A DNA stretch of 56,338 bases from an uncultured Alphaproteobacteria bacterium (GTDB lineage Bacteria > Pseudomonadota > Alphaproteobacteria > HIMB59 > GCA-002718135). Numbering within the stretch: position 1 is the first letter of the stretch; each line of letters begins with the position of its first letter. The translations under genes were made by a program, and so were the position numbers. Under the pieces are notes generated by a model. It did no database searches. It saw nothing but the letters and a program-made list of their open reading frames with translations, and had not been told where the DNA came from. Location: assembly GCA_902567135.1 (NCBI GenBank), contig CACFLO010000007.1:1-56338 (forward strand), in the 5' to 3' direction. Of this stretch, positions 46,538 to 55,709 are shown in pieces.

Positions 46538-47260
46538 TTATTTTTTAGTAAGATCATAATTATCATATATTAATTGTTGAATACCACCTTTTAAAACATT
46601 CATGTTTTTAGCTCCTAACTGTTCAGCAAAACCGTTTGCTAAAATGGAAGCTATATCACCTTCATTACTAACAAATACAATATTATCATTTAAATCTACA
46701 ACACTCTGAAAGGTTTTCATAAATTCTGGAACAAATTTTCCATAAACATCAAAAGCTGTTATTTCTAGTGAACCATGTATAACTCCTGTAAAATCTCTTT
46801 CTTCCTTAGTACGTATATCAATAAATTTATAATTATCTTTTAGTAAATTTTGAATTTCATCAGTCGTGATCAAATTATATGAAGGAGGTTGAGAATCAAT
46901 AATTTCAATATCAAAAATTAAGGTTGAATTAGGAGGAATAAGTTCACCTGCCCCTCTATCTCCATACCCAAGTTCAGGCGGAATAATTAATGTTCTTTTA
47001 CCTCCAACTTTCATACCTAAAATACCTGTTTCCCAACCTTTAATAACTTGCCTTAATCCTATTTGAAAACTAAATGGCTCTCCTCTGTCATAACTGCTGT
47101 CAAATTTTGTACCATCTTCAAGCATACCTATATAATGAACTTTAATTTTAGAATGATTTACAATTTCAGCACCCTCTCCTTCTAGATTATTTTTAATTTC
47201 CAAATCTGCTGAAAATGTTATTTTTGATATAAAAATCAAAATAAATATAAATTTTTTCAT
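46538..47260 (-). CDS. Periplasmic FKBP-type prolyl isomerase fused to a rhodanese-like domain
   Basis: A 240-residue exported protein: signal peptide (residues 1-18), FKBP domain (about 20-122) with [45 protein letters not shown] and [21 protein letters not shown], then a rhodanese-like domain (130-235). In that domain the loop [12 protein letters not shown] has Ser198 where active rhodaneses have Cys, so sulfurtransferase activity is unlikely. FKBP catalyses proline isomerisation in folding. The start overlaps an EamA remnant by 4 bp. Confidence 0.88.
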   Translation of the reverse strand: MKKFIFILIFISKITFSADLEIKNNLEGEGAEIVNHSKIKVHYIGMLEDGTKFDSSYDRGEPFSFQIGLRQVIKGWETGILGMKVGGKRTLIIPPELGYGDRGAGELIPPNSTLIFDIEIIDSQPPSYNLITTDEIQNLLKDNYKFIDIRTKEERDFTGVIHGSLEITAFDVYGKFVPEFMKTFQSVVDLNDNIVFVSNEGDIASILANGFAEQLGAKNMNVLKGGIQQLIYDNYDLTKK

Positions 47261-47445
47261 ATATGCCTTTGATTAATTTTCAGTCTATTAATTTTTTTAC
47301 CTAATTTTGTTTCTCTGTAAATAATATAATAAGTTGAAATAACAATAACTATACTTCCAATTATGACATATCTATCAGGATAATCATTAAAGAATATTAT
47401 TCCAAAGGTAATAGCCCATATAATTGCAATATAATTATTTGTCAT
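47257..47445 (-). pseudogene. Truncated EamA transporter, C-terminal remnant
   Basis: A 62-residue ORF, MTNNYIAIIWAITFGIIFF then DYPDRYVIIGSIVIVISTYYIIYRETKLG, equals the last two helices plus basic tail of EamA exporters. The intact exporters at 47435 and 50032 end in the same hairpin, and the one at 50032 ends NREKKLGK. The N-terminal 220 or so residues are absent. It overlaps the upstream EamA gene by 11 bp. I read it as the remnant of a second tandem copy; whether it is expressed is unknown. Confidence 0.6.
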
Positions 47446-48310
47446 CAGCTTGCTTTATTTGACCAGGTACAGAAATAATTCCACTTAAAACGATAAGGGA
47501 AGCACCTATTAAAGCGTACGTGTTGAGATATTCATTGAAAAAATATAAACCTATAAAAGATGACCAAACTATTTGAAGATACACTAAACAAAAAATTGCA
47601 GAATAGTGTTTTTGTGCTTTTTTAAAAGCAAAAGTAGCTAAAAATAATGCAATATTAATCAAAATTGAAGCAATAGTAATAAGAAAAAATTCATTGTAAC
47701 TAATCTTAATAGGATTCCATATAAATAATAAAAAGGAAATAATATGTATAAATAGACCACCATATAAAAAATAACCAAGAGTAGTTGTTACAGTATTAAA
47801 TTTGTTAACTATTGTTGTTGTTGTTGTAATTAAGAGAACCCCAAACAAAGTAACTAAGAAATAAATATTAAAATTATCAAAACCAGGTTGAATTACAAAA
47901 ATTACACCTAAAAAACCTATAGCTAGTGATATATAAACAAATGAATTTAATTTTTCTTTTAAAAAAATATAAGCATAAATTGCCCCTATTAATGGAGCTG
48001 ACATATTCAGAGTTGTAAATTCAGGCAAAGTTATATTTTTAAGCGAAATGAAAGTTATAAAAGGCATAGGAGCAAAAATTAATCCTCTAATTAGGGGAAT
48101 CCAATAGTTATTACATATTAAATTTTTTTTAAGAGTGCCTTTTATTAAAAGAAATATAGGCACTGCAATAAAAGCTGGTGATCCATAAAAAATAAAATGA
48201 TAAAATTGAATATTTTGAGAAGATAAATAATTAATAATTCCATCATTAATTACAAAAAAAATACTGGATAATAATAAAGCTGATGAAGCTATAATAATAT
48301 TTTTTTTCAT
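47435..48310 (-). CDS. EamA/DMT superfamily transporter
   Basis: A 291-residue, ten-helix transporter. First repeat ends 'NMSAPLIGAIYAYIFLKEKLNSFVYISLAIGFLGVIFVI', second ends 'QIVWSSFIGLYFFNEYLNTYALIGASLIVLSG'. A Thr run (ITTTTTIVNK) lies between the repeats. Substrate unknown. It is followed by the C-terminal remnant of a related exporter and then the FKBP gene, and diverges from acylphosphatase. Confidence 0.85.
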   Translation of the reverse strand: MKKNIIIASSALLLSSIFFVINDGIINYLSSQNIQFYHFIFYGSPAFIAVPIFLLIKGTLKKNLICNNYWIPLIRGLIFAPMPFITFISLKNITLPEFTTLNMSAPLIGAIYAYIFLKEKLNSFVYISLAIGFLGVIFVIQPGFDNFNIYFLVTLFGVLLITTTTTIVNKFNTVTTTLGYFLYGGLFIHIISFLLFIWNPIKISYNEFFLITIASILINIALFLATFAFKKAQKHYSAIFCLVYLQIVWSSFIGLYFFNEYLNTYALIGASLIVLSGIISVPGQIKQADDK

Positions 48311-48373
48311 TATTTTTTCTAAATGATTGTATCTAAAGATTTAATTACTATATTAATTAACATTACATCATTT

Positions 48374-48673
48374 ATGGAAAATAAAGAAATTAAAACTTAT
48401 AGATTAATAATAAAAGGCAAAGTGCAAAATGTTGGCTTTAGACATTGGTTTAGTGATTTAGCAATCTCTTTAGGTTTAAATGGTTATGTTCAAAACAAAG
48501 AAAGTAAAGATGAAGTAGAAGCTATCATTCAAGGAGATATGCAATCAATATTATCAATTACTGAAAAATCTAGAATAGGTCCTGAATTAGCACTAGTAGA
48601 AGGAGTAATACCTAACAGTATTATTAGCAATGTTACTTATTCAGGATTTATTGTTAAGTACGAAAATAATTAA
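48374..48673 (+). CDS. acyP: Acylphosphatase
   Basis: A 99-residue enzyme. The family motif 'IIKGKVQNVGFRHWFSDLA' supplies the catalytic Arg, and 'LGLNGYVQNKES' the catalytic Asn. It hydrolyses acyl phosphates. Its start was set at ATG 48374, since upstream sequence from 48323 adds a hydrophobic stretch not found in the family; no ribosome binding site is evident. It overlaps the aminotransferase end by 4 bp (convergent). Confidence 0.88.
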   Translation: MENKEIKTYRLIIKGKVQNVGFRHWFSDLAISLGLNGYVQNKESKDEVEAIIQGDMQSILSITEKSRIGPELALVEGVIPNSIISNVTYSGFIVKYENN

Positions 48674-50004
48674 TTAAAAGCTTTCTTCAATGTATTGTGA
48701 AGACTATCAAACATTTTATCAATTTGATTTTTTGTTATTATAAATTGTGGACATAAAACTATAGCAGGACCTAAAGGTCTGCAGATTAAACCATTATCAA
48801 TCGACATATTAGCAACTTTATCACCCATATTTAAATGACCCTCAAAAGGTTCTTTTGTTTCTTTATCTTTAACCATTTCCAAAGCTGCCATTAGACCAAC
48901 ACCTCTGGTTTCACCTATATGTTCGTATTGATTAAATTCTTGTAACCTTTCATGAAAATAAGGAGACACATTTTTAACATTATCAAGCAAGCCTTCATTA
49001 ATAATAACATCTATAGCTTTTAGTGCTATTGCACAGCCAACAGGATGACCGCCAGCTGTAAATCCATGTGGAAATTCTTCTGCATCCTCAGAAGCTGAAG
49101 TAAATTCATCTGCAAATTCTTTGTTAACAATAACTGCACCCATTGGAAAATATCCAGCGGTTAAACACTTTGAAGAAATAATTATATCTGGTTTAATATC
49201 ATATGTTTCGCAGCCCCATAAATTACCAGTTCTACCAAATCCACATATAACTTCATCTGCTATTAGAGGTATCTTATATTTTTTTAGTATAGGTTGAATT
49301 AAATCAAAATAACCTTTTGAAGGAGGAATAACTCCCCCTGCTCCCTGAACAGGTTCAGCAACAAAACCAGCAATCGTATCAGGATCTTCTTTCAAAATAA
49401 GATCTTCTAAATTTTTTGCCATTCTATCTGTAAAATCTTCCTCAGTTTCATTTTCTTTTGCAAATTTCCAAAAATGGGGGCAATCAGTATGAATAAAGCC
49501 ATCTAAAGGTAGTTGAAAAACTTGATTATATGGTTTGCCAGTCATGGAAGTAGCACCAAGTGTAACTCCGTGATATCCATTTATTCGTGTTATAATTTTT
49601 CTTTTTTGAGGATTACCTTTCATCTTATTTAACATCCACAACATTTTAACCATTGTGTCATTAGCTTCTGATCCCGAATTACAAAAAAAGACTCTGCCAT
49701 CATCAAATGGAGAGACTTCAATTATTTTATCAGATAATTCTAAAGTTTCTTCAGATAGTCTGCCGAACAAGGAATGGTATCCAGCAAACTTTGCATATTG
49801 CTTTTGTGCTACTTCAATTAAACCAGGGTGATCAAAACCTGCACACGCATTCCATAAACCAGAATTAGCATCTAGGTATTTTTTTTTATGAATATCATAC
49901 ACATAAATTCCTTTACCATGGGTTATTACAACAGGGCCTCTTTCATTAAGAGTTTTTAAGTCAGTAAATCCATATAGATGATGTGATTGGTTTGATTTTA
50001 ACAT
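48670..50004 (-). CDS. Class III aminotransferase, omega-amino acid:pyruvate type
   Basis: A 444-residue PLP enzyme of fold type I. Motifs: 'FFCNSGSEANDTMVKMLW', 'GYHGVTLGATSMTG' for PLP and phosphate binding, 'PLIADEVICGFGRTG' with the Asp contacting the PLP pyridine, and the PLP Lys in 'DIIISSKCLTAGYFPMGAV'. It resembles beta-alanine:pyruvate or taurine:pyruvate transaminases. The substrate is uncertain. It is divergent from the EamA exporter at 50032, possibly a functional pair. Confidence 0.88.
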   Translation of the reverse strand: MLKSNQSHHLYGFTDLKTLNERGPVVITHGKGIYVYDIHKKKYLDANSGLWNACAGFDHPGLIEVAQKQYAKFAGYHSLFGRLSEETLELSDKIIEVSPFDDGRVFFCNSGSEANDTMVKMLWMLNKMKGNPQKRKIITRINGYHGVTLGATSMTGKPYNQVFQLPLDGFIHTDCPHFWKFAKENETEEDFTDRMAKNLEDLILKEDPDTIAGFVAEPVQGAGGVIPPSKGYFDLIQPILKKYKIPLIADEVICGFGRTGNLWGCETYDIKPDIIISSKCLTAGYFPMGAVIVNKEFADEFTSASEDAEEFPHGFTAGGHPVGCAIALKAIDVIINEGLLDNVKNVSPYFHERLQEFNQYEHIGETRGVGLMAALEMVKDKETKEPFEGHLNMGDKVANMSIDNGLICRPLGPAIVLCPQFIITKNQIDKMFDSLHNTLKKAFN

Positions 50005-50031
50005 AATAAAGACTAATTATTTTTTTTTAAT

Positions 50032-50925
50032 ATGAAACGCAAGTATATTCTTTCAGCTGGAGCAATAGGTATCATATTTATGATGCTAGGTCAGTTATCC
50101 TTTTCCATAAATGATACTCTGGTTAAAGAAATTGTAATTGATAACAAAAATAATTTATCGATAATAAATATCCTTTTTTTAAGAGGTATACTAACCACTT
50201 CATTTATTTTTTTGTATTTAAAATTTTATGAAAAAAAAAATATATTAAATATTTTCAAAATAAAGAAATATCATCTAAGGGGTATTTATGAAGTTTTAAC
50301 AGCAGTTTGTTTTTTTACTGGACTTATTTTACTGCCTGTTGCTGAAGTTTATACTCTATTAATGACTAATCCATTTTTTGTAACTATTTTTGCTTTTATA
50401 TTTTTAAAAGAAAAAGTAGGAATAAGAAGATGGTCTGCTGTTATGTTTGGATTTATTGGTGTTATATTTGTAATCAATCCTCAAAATATTAATTTTAATT
50501 TTTTATATATTTTTCCTATTATTGCTGCAGTTTTTTTAACAATTAGAGATATAGCAACTAAGGGCATAGCAACTAAAAAAAATAGCTTTGAAATTATATT
50601 TATAACTTCTGTTCTCATCACATTATTTTCAGGAATAGGATCATTATTTTTTGAGTTTACATTTAGGATTGAATATTTACCAAATCTCGTTATCTCGAGT
50701 ATATTCTTAACAGCTGCATACATATTCTCTGTTTTGACAATATTTTATGCACCGTTATCATTAACAGCTTCGTCTAGATATTCAGTAATAGTTTTTGGTA
50801 TTATATTTGGCTACATTATATTAAATGAAATACCATCATCAAATATGATAATTGGTGCTTCAATAATAAGTTTTAGTGGTTTGTTTGTAATAAATAGAGA
50901 AAAAAAACTTGGAAAAATTAAATAA
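50032..50925 (+). CDS. EamA/DMT superfamily transporter
   Basis: A 297-residue, ten-helix exporter. The first repeat ends 'NPFFVTIFAFIFLKEKVGIRRWSAVMFGFIGVIFVINP', and the C-terminus 'FGIIFGYIILNEIPSSNMIIGASIISFSGLFVINREKKLGKIK'. It diverges from the omega-aminotransferase gene. Substrate unknown; the neighbour hints at amino-compound metabolism, which is only inference. Confidence 0.85.
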   Translation: MKRKYILSAGAIGIIFMMLGQLSFSINDTLVKEIVIDNKNNLSIINILFLRGILTTSFIFLYLKFYEKKNILNIFKIKKYHLRGIYEVLTAVCFFTGLILLPVAEVYTLLMTNPFFVTIFAFIFLKEKVGIRRWSAVMFGFIGVIFVINPQNINFNFLYIFPIIAAVFLTIRDIATKGIATKKNSFEIIFITSVLITLFSGIGSLFFEFTFRIEYLPNLVISSIFLTAAYIFSVLTIFYAPLSLTASSRYSVIVFGIIFGYIILNEIPSSNMIIGASIISFSGLFVINREKKLGKIK

Positions 50926-50964
50926 ATTTAAAGTTTGTTAATCTTAATATTGCTTTACTAATGT

Positions 50965-51228
50965 TTAGTTATTGTCACATTTAGTTTTAAGCCATTTTCC
51001 AGTAATGCCAGTATTACCAGTTCCATTGTTAGTAATTGCATCGCTAGAGTAATGGCAAATGTCTTCACCTCTATTCTTCACTATATAAACGTGATTTTTA
51101 ACATCAGAAATTAGTTTCCATTCGTTTTTGGGATCGTAATAAAAAGTCTTATAAGCATATATTCCGGCGATCATAAAAGTTGAAAGAGCAGACAAAATAA
51201 TACATATTTGAGCAATTCTATAATTCAT
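50965..51228 (-). CDS. Small membrane protein, paralogue B
   Basis: An 87-residue protein with one N-terminal helix (IAQICIILSALSTFMIAGIYAYKTF) and a short soluble domain. It is closely similar to the protein encoded just upstream: shared 'AYKTFYYDPKNEWKL', 'SD', 'VY', KNRGEDIC, GKW and KTKCDN. Two conserved Cys (in EDIC and KCDN) could form a disulfide if the domain is periplasmic. No known family. The spacing to the paralogue is 2 bp. Confidence 0.7.
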   Translation of the reverse strand: MNYRIAQICIILSALSTFMIAGIYAYKTFYYDPKNEWKLISDVKNHVYIVKNRGEDICHYSSDAITNNGTGNTGITGKWLKTKCDNN

Positions 51229-51230
51229 TA

Positions 51231-51470
51231 CTAGTTATCGCAGTGAGTTTTAACCCATTTTCCATCAATCATGTTTGACGTATTTGTATAAAGAAAACAA
51301 ATATCCTCACCTCTATTCTTTGCTACATAAACATTCTCATTTTCATCAGATACTAACTTCCACTCATTTTTAGGATCATAATAAAAGGTTTTATAAGCAA
51401 ATATAACAGCTATAGCCATAAATGAAATAGCAATCAGTATAAAGCATGAGTTAATAATTTTATAATTCAT
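51231..51470 (-). CDS. Small membrane protein, paralogue A
   Basis: A 79-residue protein: N-terminal helix (FILIAISFMAIAVIFAYKTF), then 'YYDPKNEWKLVSDENENVYV', AKNRGEDIC and DGKWVKTHCDN. It is the tandem paralogue of the next gene (50965-51228). The domain has the same conserved Cys pair. Function unknown; I do not recognise the family. It is the first of the pair on the minus strand, following a 45-codon membrane ORF. Confidence 0.7.
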   Translation of the reverse strand: MNYKIINSCFILIAISFMAIAVIFAYKTFYYDPKNEWKLVSDENENVYVAKNRGEDICFLYTNTSNMIDGKWVKTHCDN

Positions 51471-51515
51471 TATATTTAAATTAGTTAAGGTGCTGCAAAT
51501 ATCAATGTTTAAAGA

Positions 51516-51653
51516 TTATTTTTTAACATTAGTTGCCAAAAGCAAAGGTACTATCATTATTAAAGTCATTAATACAGATGGGTTAAATAACCAATATAAT
51601 AGCCCGATAGAAAAAATTAATAACCAAAATTCATTTTTTTGAAATATATTCAT
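51516..51653 (-). CDS. Putative 45-residue membrane protein
   Basis: An ORF too short for most gene finders, beginning MNIFQKNEFWLLIFSIGLLY and ending MIVPLLLATNVKK. It holds two hydrophobic segments with a short turn (LFNPS) and ends in KK, which suits a small membrane protein. No clear ribosome binding site is seen and no family is recognised. It lies just upstream of two small membrane protein genes. Confidence 0.45.
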   Translation of the reverse strand: MNIFQKNEFWLLIFSIGLLYWLFNPSVLMTLIMIVPLLLATNVKK

Positions 51654-51690
51654 AACTATTTAATAACAAAAAAATATTAATTTGCTATTA

Positions 51691-52338
51691 CTAATTTATT
51701 GTTGTTATACATTTTTCATCATTATTTTTTGGGTTATTGACATACTTTGATACTTCAGAGAAATTTAAATCAACATCTTCAAAGTTATCAAAAATTAAAT
51801 TATTATCCTTAGTTTCTAAATAATCTTGAGCATTATTTGCATTTAATACTACTGGCATTCTTTGATGAATTTCATTTATTTTTTTATTTGCTGCTTTAGT
51901 AATTATAGAAAATACTCTTCGTTTATCATCATTATATTTTTCTTTTCTCCATACACCAGCAAAATAAATTAATTCACCGCAACCTAATTGAATCAAGTAT
52001 GGTTTTTTTTCTCCTTCTTTTTGACTCCACTCAAAGTACCCATTAGCTGGGATAACACATTTTCTTTTTAAAAATGAATCCTTAAAAAGAAGTTTAGAAT
52101 TAATAGTTTCAATTCTACTATTAATTACCATTTGTTTGGTTTGAGTATTACTATTTATAAAAGTATATCCCCAATTAGATTCTAAGAGATAATTTTCTAA
52201 TTTATAGCTCAATATAATATTAACATTCTGTCCAGGTGAAATATTATAAGATTGTGTGATCTTAAAATCAGAATTTGTAATGTTAAATATATTTTTTAAT
52301 TTATTAAGATTTTTATAACTAGCAAATCTACCGCACAT
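51691..52338 (-). CDS. SRAP/HMCES (YedK) abasic-site protein
   Basis: A 215-residue SRAP protein starting MCGRFASY. Cys2 becomes the N-terminal residue after Met removal and crosslinks abasic sites in single-stranded DNA. Other active-site marks are 'YNISPGQNV' (Asn), 'NSRIETINS', 'CVIPANGYFEWSQKEG' (Glu) and 'EIHQRMPVV' (His). The longer start (52389) is rejected because it would bury Cys2. Start and previous stop overlap as TAATG, so translation is coupled to the DUF4864 gene. Confidence 0.9.
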   Translation of the reverse strand: MCGRFASYKNLNKLKNIFNITNSDFKITQSYNISPGQNVNIILSYKLENYLLESNWGYTFINSNTQTKQMVINSRIETINSKLLFKDSFLKRKCVIPANGYFEWSQKEGEKKPYLIQLGCGELIYFAGVWRKEKYNDDKRRVFSIITKAANKKINEIHQRMPVVLNANNAQDYLETKDNNLIFDNFEDVDLNFSEVSKYVNNPKNNDEKCITTIN

Positions 52339-52796
52339 TAAGATGAAGTTGAAAGGGGCATTGGAGTTGATACGGCAGTAGTCATCCAACAGTCTTTAAA
52401 ACCCCCCTCTTCCTTTACTTTTTCTAATGTCCATTTAAAACCAAACATTTTTCCATCAATAGATGTTAATTCTATAAAAAAATATGCAATATTTTTATCT
52501 AGTTTTACTTCAATGATATCATGTTTTTTGTGATCTAGCATTACAGCATAAGACGGAGCATACATCATTTGTGTGAATCTCTGAATTGGTCCAGTAAATG
52601 CCCTATTAGAAGGATGAGCAAATTCCCAAGTTTGCTCAATACCAGCATTTAAATATGGCTCATTATTATTCATTAATGAAGATAGTTGAATTTTAACTAC
52701 TTCTTCAGGATTTATTTCAGGCGTTGGTTTTAGTAATTCAGCTAGAAGAGATGTGGAGAATAAAATAATAAATGTTATAGTTGATATAAAACGCAT
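52338..52796 (-). CDS. Exported DUF4864 protein
   Basis: A 152-residue protein with a signal peptide (MRFISTITFIILFSTSLLA). The mature region matches DUF4864: EEVVKIQLSSLMNNN, 'GIEQTWEFAHPSNRAFTGPIQRFTQMMY', and a C-terminal 'KDCWMTTAVSTPMPLS'. Function unknown. It is upstream of and translationally coupled (TAATG) to the SRAP gene, which is unexpected because SRAP acts on cytoplasmic DNA. Confidence 0.82.
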   Translation of the reverse strand: MRFISTITFIILFSTSLLAELLKPTPEINPEEVVKIQLSSLMNNNEPYLNAGIEQTWEFAHPSNRAFTGPIQRFTQMMYAPSYAVMLDHKKHDIIEVKLDKNIAYFFIELTSIDGKMFGFKWTLEKVKEEGGFKDCWMTTAVSTPMPLSTSS

Positions 52797-52831
52797 AAAA
52801 ATAAAATAGTTTAATTTAAGTTTTTGACAAT

Positions 52832-53431
52832 ATGAGTATATCTGATTTTATTCAAGGGTTTATAATAGGCTCATCTTTAATTATTGCTATAGGTCCTCAG
52901 AATTTATATGTCATTAATCAAGGGCTAAAAAAAAACTATATATTAATAGTCGTTTTAATTTGCAGTTTATCAGATAGTCTACTTATTGTATGTGGAATCT
53001 ATCTTTCGAACAATATTTTAAGTTTAAATCCATCGATAATAACTATTATGAAGTTAATTGGAGGAATTTGGCTAATTTTATATGGAATTAATAAAATTAA
53101 ACACTCGGGAAATCACGTAATTAATAATAAAGAATTTAATGAAGTCAGTTTTATAAAAGTTGTAATGACTACACTGGCCATCACTTATGCTAATCCTCAC
53201 GTGTATTTAGATACAGTAATATTACTTGGTTCTATTTCAATAAATTTTGATAGTAAATTATACTTTGGTTTAGGTGCCATCTTTGCAAGTTTTGTATTTT
53301 TTTTTAGTCTTGGCTATTTTTCCAATTTTTTATCTCAGTATATCAAATCTCAAAAAGTTTGGTTTTATATTGATAACGTAATGGGATTTTTGATGCTTTT
53401 TTATGGTTTATTTTTTATCTTCATCAATTAA
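52832..53431 (+). CDS. LysE/ArgO family amino acid exporter
   Basis: A 199-residue membrane protein with about six helices. Family marks: 'FIIGSSLIIAIGPQNLYVINQGLKK' near the N-terminus and 'TLAITYANPHVYLDTVILLGSIS' in the middle. LysE/ArgO exports basic amino acids. Length is standard. It overlaps the convergent aminotransferase fragment by 24 bp. Confidence 0.9.
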   Translation: MSISDFIQGFIIGSSLIIAIGPQNLYVINQGLKKNYILIVVLICSLSDSLLIVCGIYLSNNILSLNPSIITIMKLIGGIWLILYGINKIKHSGNHVINNKEFNEVSFIKVVMTTLAITYANPHVYLDTVILLGSISINFDSKLYFGLGAIFASFVFFFSLGYFSNFLSQYIKSQKVWFYIDNVMGFLMLFYGLFFIFIN

Positions 53432-54628
53432 AAATTTATAAATTTCACTACAAACAAAATTAACATTATCTTTGTTAAAAACTAAAGGTGGTTTTATCTT
53501 AATTACATTGTTGTAGGGACCATCAGTGCTCAATAGAATACCTTTTAATCTTAAACTGTTAATCAATTTTGTTGCTAATTTTGGATTAGGTAATAAGAAA
53601 TTTCCATTGATAATTAGATCAATACCAATAAACAAACCTTTGCCGCTAATTTTACTAATATAATTTGGAAATTTTTTTTGAATATTTCTAAGGTTTTTTA
53701 AAAAATAATTACCCACAATTTTTGAATTTTTTTGCAAATTATCTTTTTCAATTACATCTAAAACAGCATTTCCTACTGCACAAGAAACGGGATTACCTCC
53801 GAAAGAGTTAAAATATTCCATTCCATTATTAAAAGTATCAGCAATTTTTTTAGTTGTAACAACAGCTGCGATAGGATGTCCATTACCCATTGGTTTTCCA
53901 AGTGTGACTATGTCAGGGACAATTTCATGTTCTTCAAATGCCCAGAAATTACTACCTACTCTTCCAAAACCAGTTTGCACCTCATCTGCAATGCAAAGTG
54001 CATTTTTTTGTCTCACTAACTTAATAATATTTTTTAAATACCCTTTAGGTAATTCTATCTGACCACCACAACCTAAAATACTCTCAAAGAAAAAACAAGA
54101 TAATGAATTTTTCTTATTAAAGTGTTTTTTTATTATTTCTTTTGCCTCTTCAATATACCTATTTATCCATTTATTATTTTGCTTTGTCCATTTGCCTCTT
54201 ATTTCATCAGGCATTCTTAAAACATGAACAAAATCTTTTTTGCCTGCCCCACCTTTACTTTTAAATTTATACGGGCTTAAATCAATTAATGAATTAGTGT
54301 GTCCGTGATAAGCATTATCCATTACCAATACATTTTGAGCTTTTGTATAATTTTTAGCAATTCGAAGAGCTAAATCATTAGCCTCAGATCCTGTGCAAAC
54401 AAAAAATATTTTGTTTAGTTGTTTTGGAAAAGTTTTTAGTAATCTATCACTATATTCATTTATTATATTATAAAGGTAACGAGTATTGGTATTCAATTTT
54501 AGATTTTGTGAGACTAGAGCATCATGAACAAGTTTATTTGAATGACCCACATGAGAAATATTATTTACACAATCATGATATTTCCTTCCCTGCTCATCAT
54601 AAAAAAACTGACCTTTTGCTTCAAGCAC
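53408..54628 (-). CDS. Class III aminotransferase domain of the broken fusion (AGXT2L-like)
   Basis: A 406-residue ORF: '[26 protein letters not shown]', '[19 protein letters not shown]', '[19 protein letters not shown]', '[23 protein letters not shown]', and the PLP Lys in [16 protein letters not shown]. It resembles phospho-lyases acting on ethanolamine phosphate or phosphohydroxylysine. The GTG start is internal to the original gene: the frame is open upstream and reads '[14 protein letters not shown]', typical of the missing lead-in. It may still be translated alone. Confidence 0.8.
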   Translation of the reverse strand: MLEAKGQFFYDEQGRKYHDCVNNISHVGHSNKLVHDALVSQNLKLNTNTRYLYNIINEYSDRLLKTFPKQLNKIFFVCTGSEANDLALRIAKNYTKAQNVLVMDNAYHGHTNSLIDLSPYKFKSKGGAGKKDFVHVLRMPDEIRGKWTKQNNKWINRYIEEAKEIIKKHFNKKNSLSCFFFESILGCGGQIELPKGYLKNIIKLVRQKNALCIADEVQTGFGRVGSNFWAFEEHEIVPDIVTLGKPMGNGHPIAAVVTTKKIADTFNNGMEYFNSFGGNPVSCAVGNAVLDVIEKDNLQKNSKIVGNYFLKNLRNIQKKFPNYISKISGKGLFIGIDLIINGNFLLPNPKLATKLINSLRLKGILLSTDGPYNNVIKIKPPLVFNKDNVNFVCSEIYKFLIDEDKK

Positions 54629-55709
54629 ATGTAAAGGCTCTTGATATGAAATAGATAAATTGCGAGCTATATTTTTTTTTTCTTTTTAATAAAACTTTAT
54701 CTTTTTTCACTTTATTAGTGAAAAAGGACTCAGGAATTTGTAAGATAATATTTGGATCAGGTGAAATCTGCTCCCAAATCTTAAGTAAATATTGTTCACC
54801 AACACCAGGAAAATTATCTACTTCATTCATAAGTGATGTCATAATTTGAAAATGCAAATGAGGCGACCAATTACCATTAACTTTATAGTTTCCAATTTCA
54901 CCAATCCATTGGCCTTTTCTGATCATTTGACCAACTTTAAGTTTTTTTAAACATTTTTTAGATAAATGACCGTACAAAGTAAAAAATTTATGATTATTAA
55001 TTTTGTGCTCTAAAATAACTGTAGGGCCATAATCATATTTGAAATTATTATTATGCAAAATTTTGACTTTACCATTTAGAGGTGACTTAATTGGTGTATT
55101 TTCTTCAACAAAAATATCAATACCTAGATGAACATCTCTTCTTTTAAATGGGTTAAGGGAAGAAATATAATGATTACTCTTATAAACTTTTCTTTTCTCT
55201 TTATATAATCCAATACCAATATCTTTTTTTAGAAATTTTCCAACTAAGTTATCTAGTTTTTTATTTGAAGGATTTGTTTTTAGTAAAAAACTACTTTTAT
55301 CAAAATTAACTATTTTTTTATTTACATTGTTTAGTTCAAATTCAAATAAATTTCCAAATTGCTGACTTTTAAATAATTGTAATTTTTTACTAAAATTAGA
55401 AATTGGCTCTAAGTTACAAATATCTCTTATTACAGCTATAAAAAAATATGGATCAACCTTATGAAGCCTGTAAATTAAATCCCATGCATTTTTTTCACTG
55501 ATGCTTAGATATTTATTATCAGGATATTTTTTACGTTGTTTAGCTGCCATTACTAAAGTAATTACCAAACGCGACTTTATTAAACCTAATAGAGAATAAA
55601 TATCTTGATCAGTAAGCTTGTAAAACTCATTGTAAGTACCAACAATATTTTGGAGACTTTTATAAAAATTTTTAGTACCCATTAATGCATATGAAAGAGA
55701 TATTGCCAA
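54621..55709 (-). CDS. APH C-terminal part plus M23 peptidase domain of the broken fusion
   Basis: A 362-residue ORF whose frame is open up to 55904. The upstream codons read 'AVTHGDPNDYNIVV' and GFIDFGDS, the Brenner-type motif of APH kinases, so the TTG start at 55709 is internal. The middle is low in complexity, and residues 190-310 form an M23 domain with 'RRDVHLGIDIFVEENTPIKSPLNGKV', 'LYGHLSKKCLKKLKVGQ' and 'NWSPHLHFQIM' (HLH). The end is out of frame with the aminotransferase because of the ten-A run. Confidence 0.7.
   Translation of the reverse strand: MAISLSYALMGTKNFYKSLQNIVGTYNEFYKLTDQDIYSLLGLIKSRLVITLVMAAKQRKKYPDNKYLSISEKNAWDLIYRLHKVDPYFFIAVIRDICNLEPISNFSKKLQLFKSQQFGNLFEFELNNVNKKIVNFDKSSFLLKTNPSNKKLDNLVGKFLKKDIGIGLYKEKRKVYKSNHYISSLNPFKRRDVHLGIDIFVEENTPIKSPLNGKVKILHNNNFKYDYGPTVILEHKINNHKFFTLYGHLSKKCLKKLKVGQMIRKGQWIGEIGNYKVNGNWSPHLHFQIMTSLMNEVDNFPGVGEQYLLKIWEQISPDPNIILQIPESFFTNKVKKDKVLLKRKKKYSSQFIYFISRAFTCA

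Noticed and set aside
48323-48373. Longer acylphosphatase start at 48323
   Set aside because: It adds a hydrophobic stretch absent from this small family, which normally starts near the MENKEIK position.
52339-52389. Longer SRAP start at 52389
   Set aside because: It would place 17 residues before MCGRF and bury the catalytic Cys2, and it would overlap the coding end of the upstream gene.
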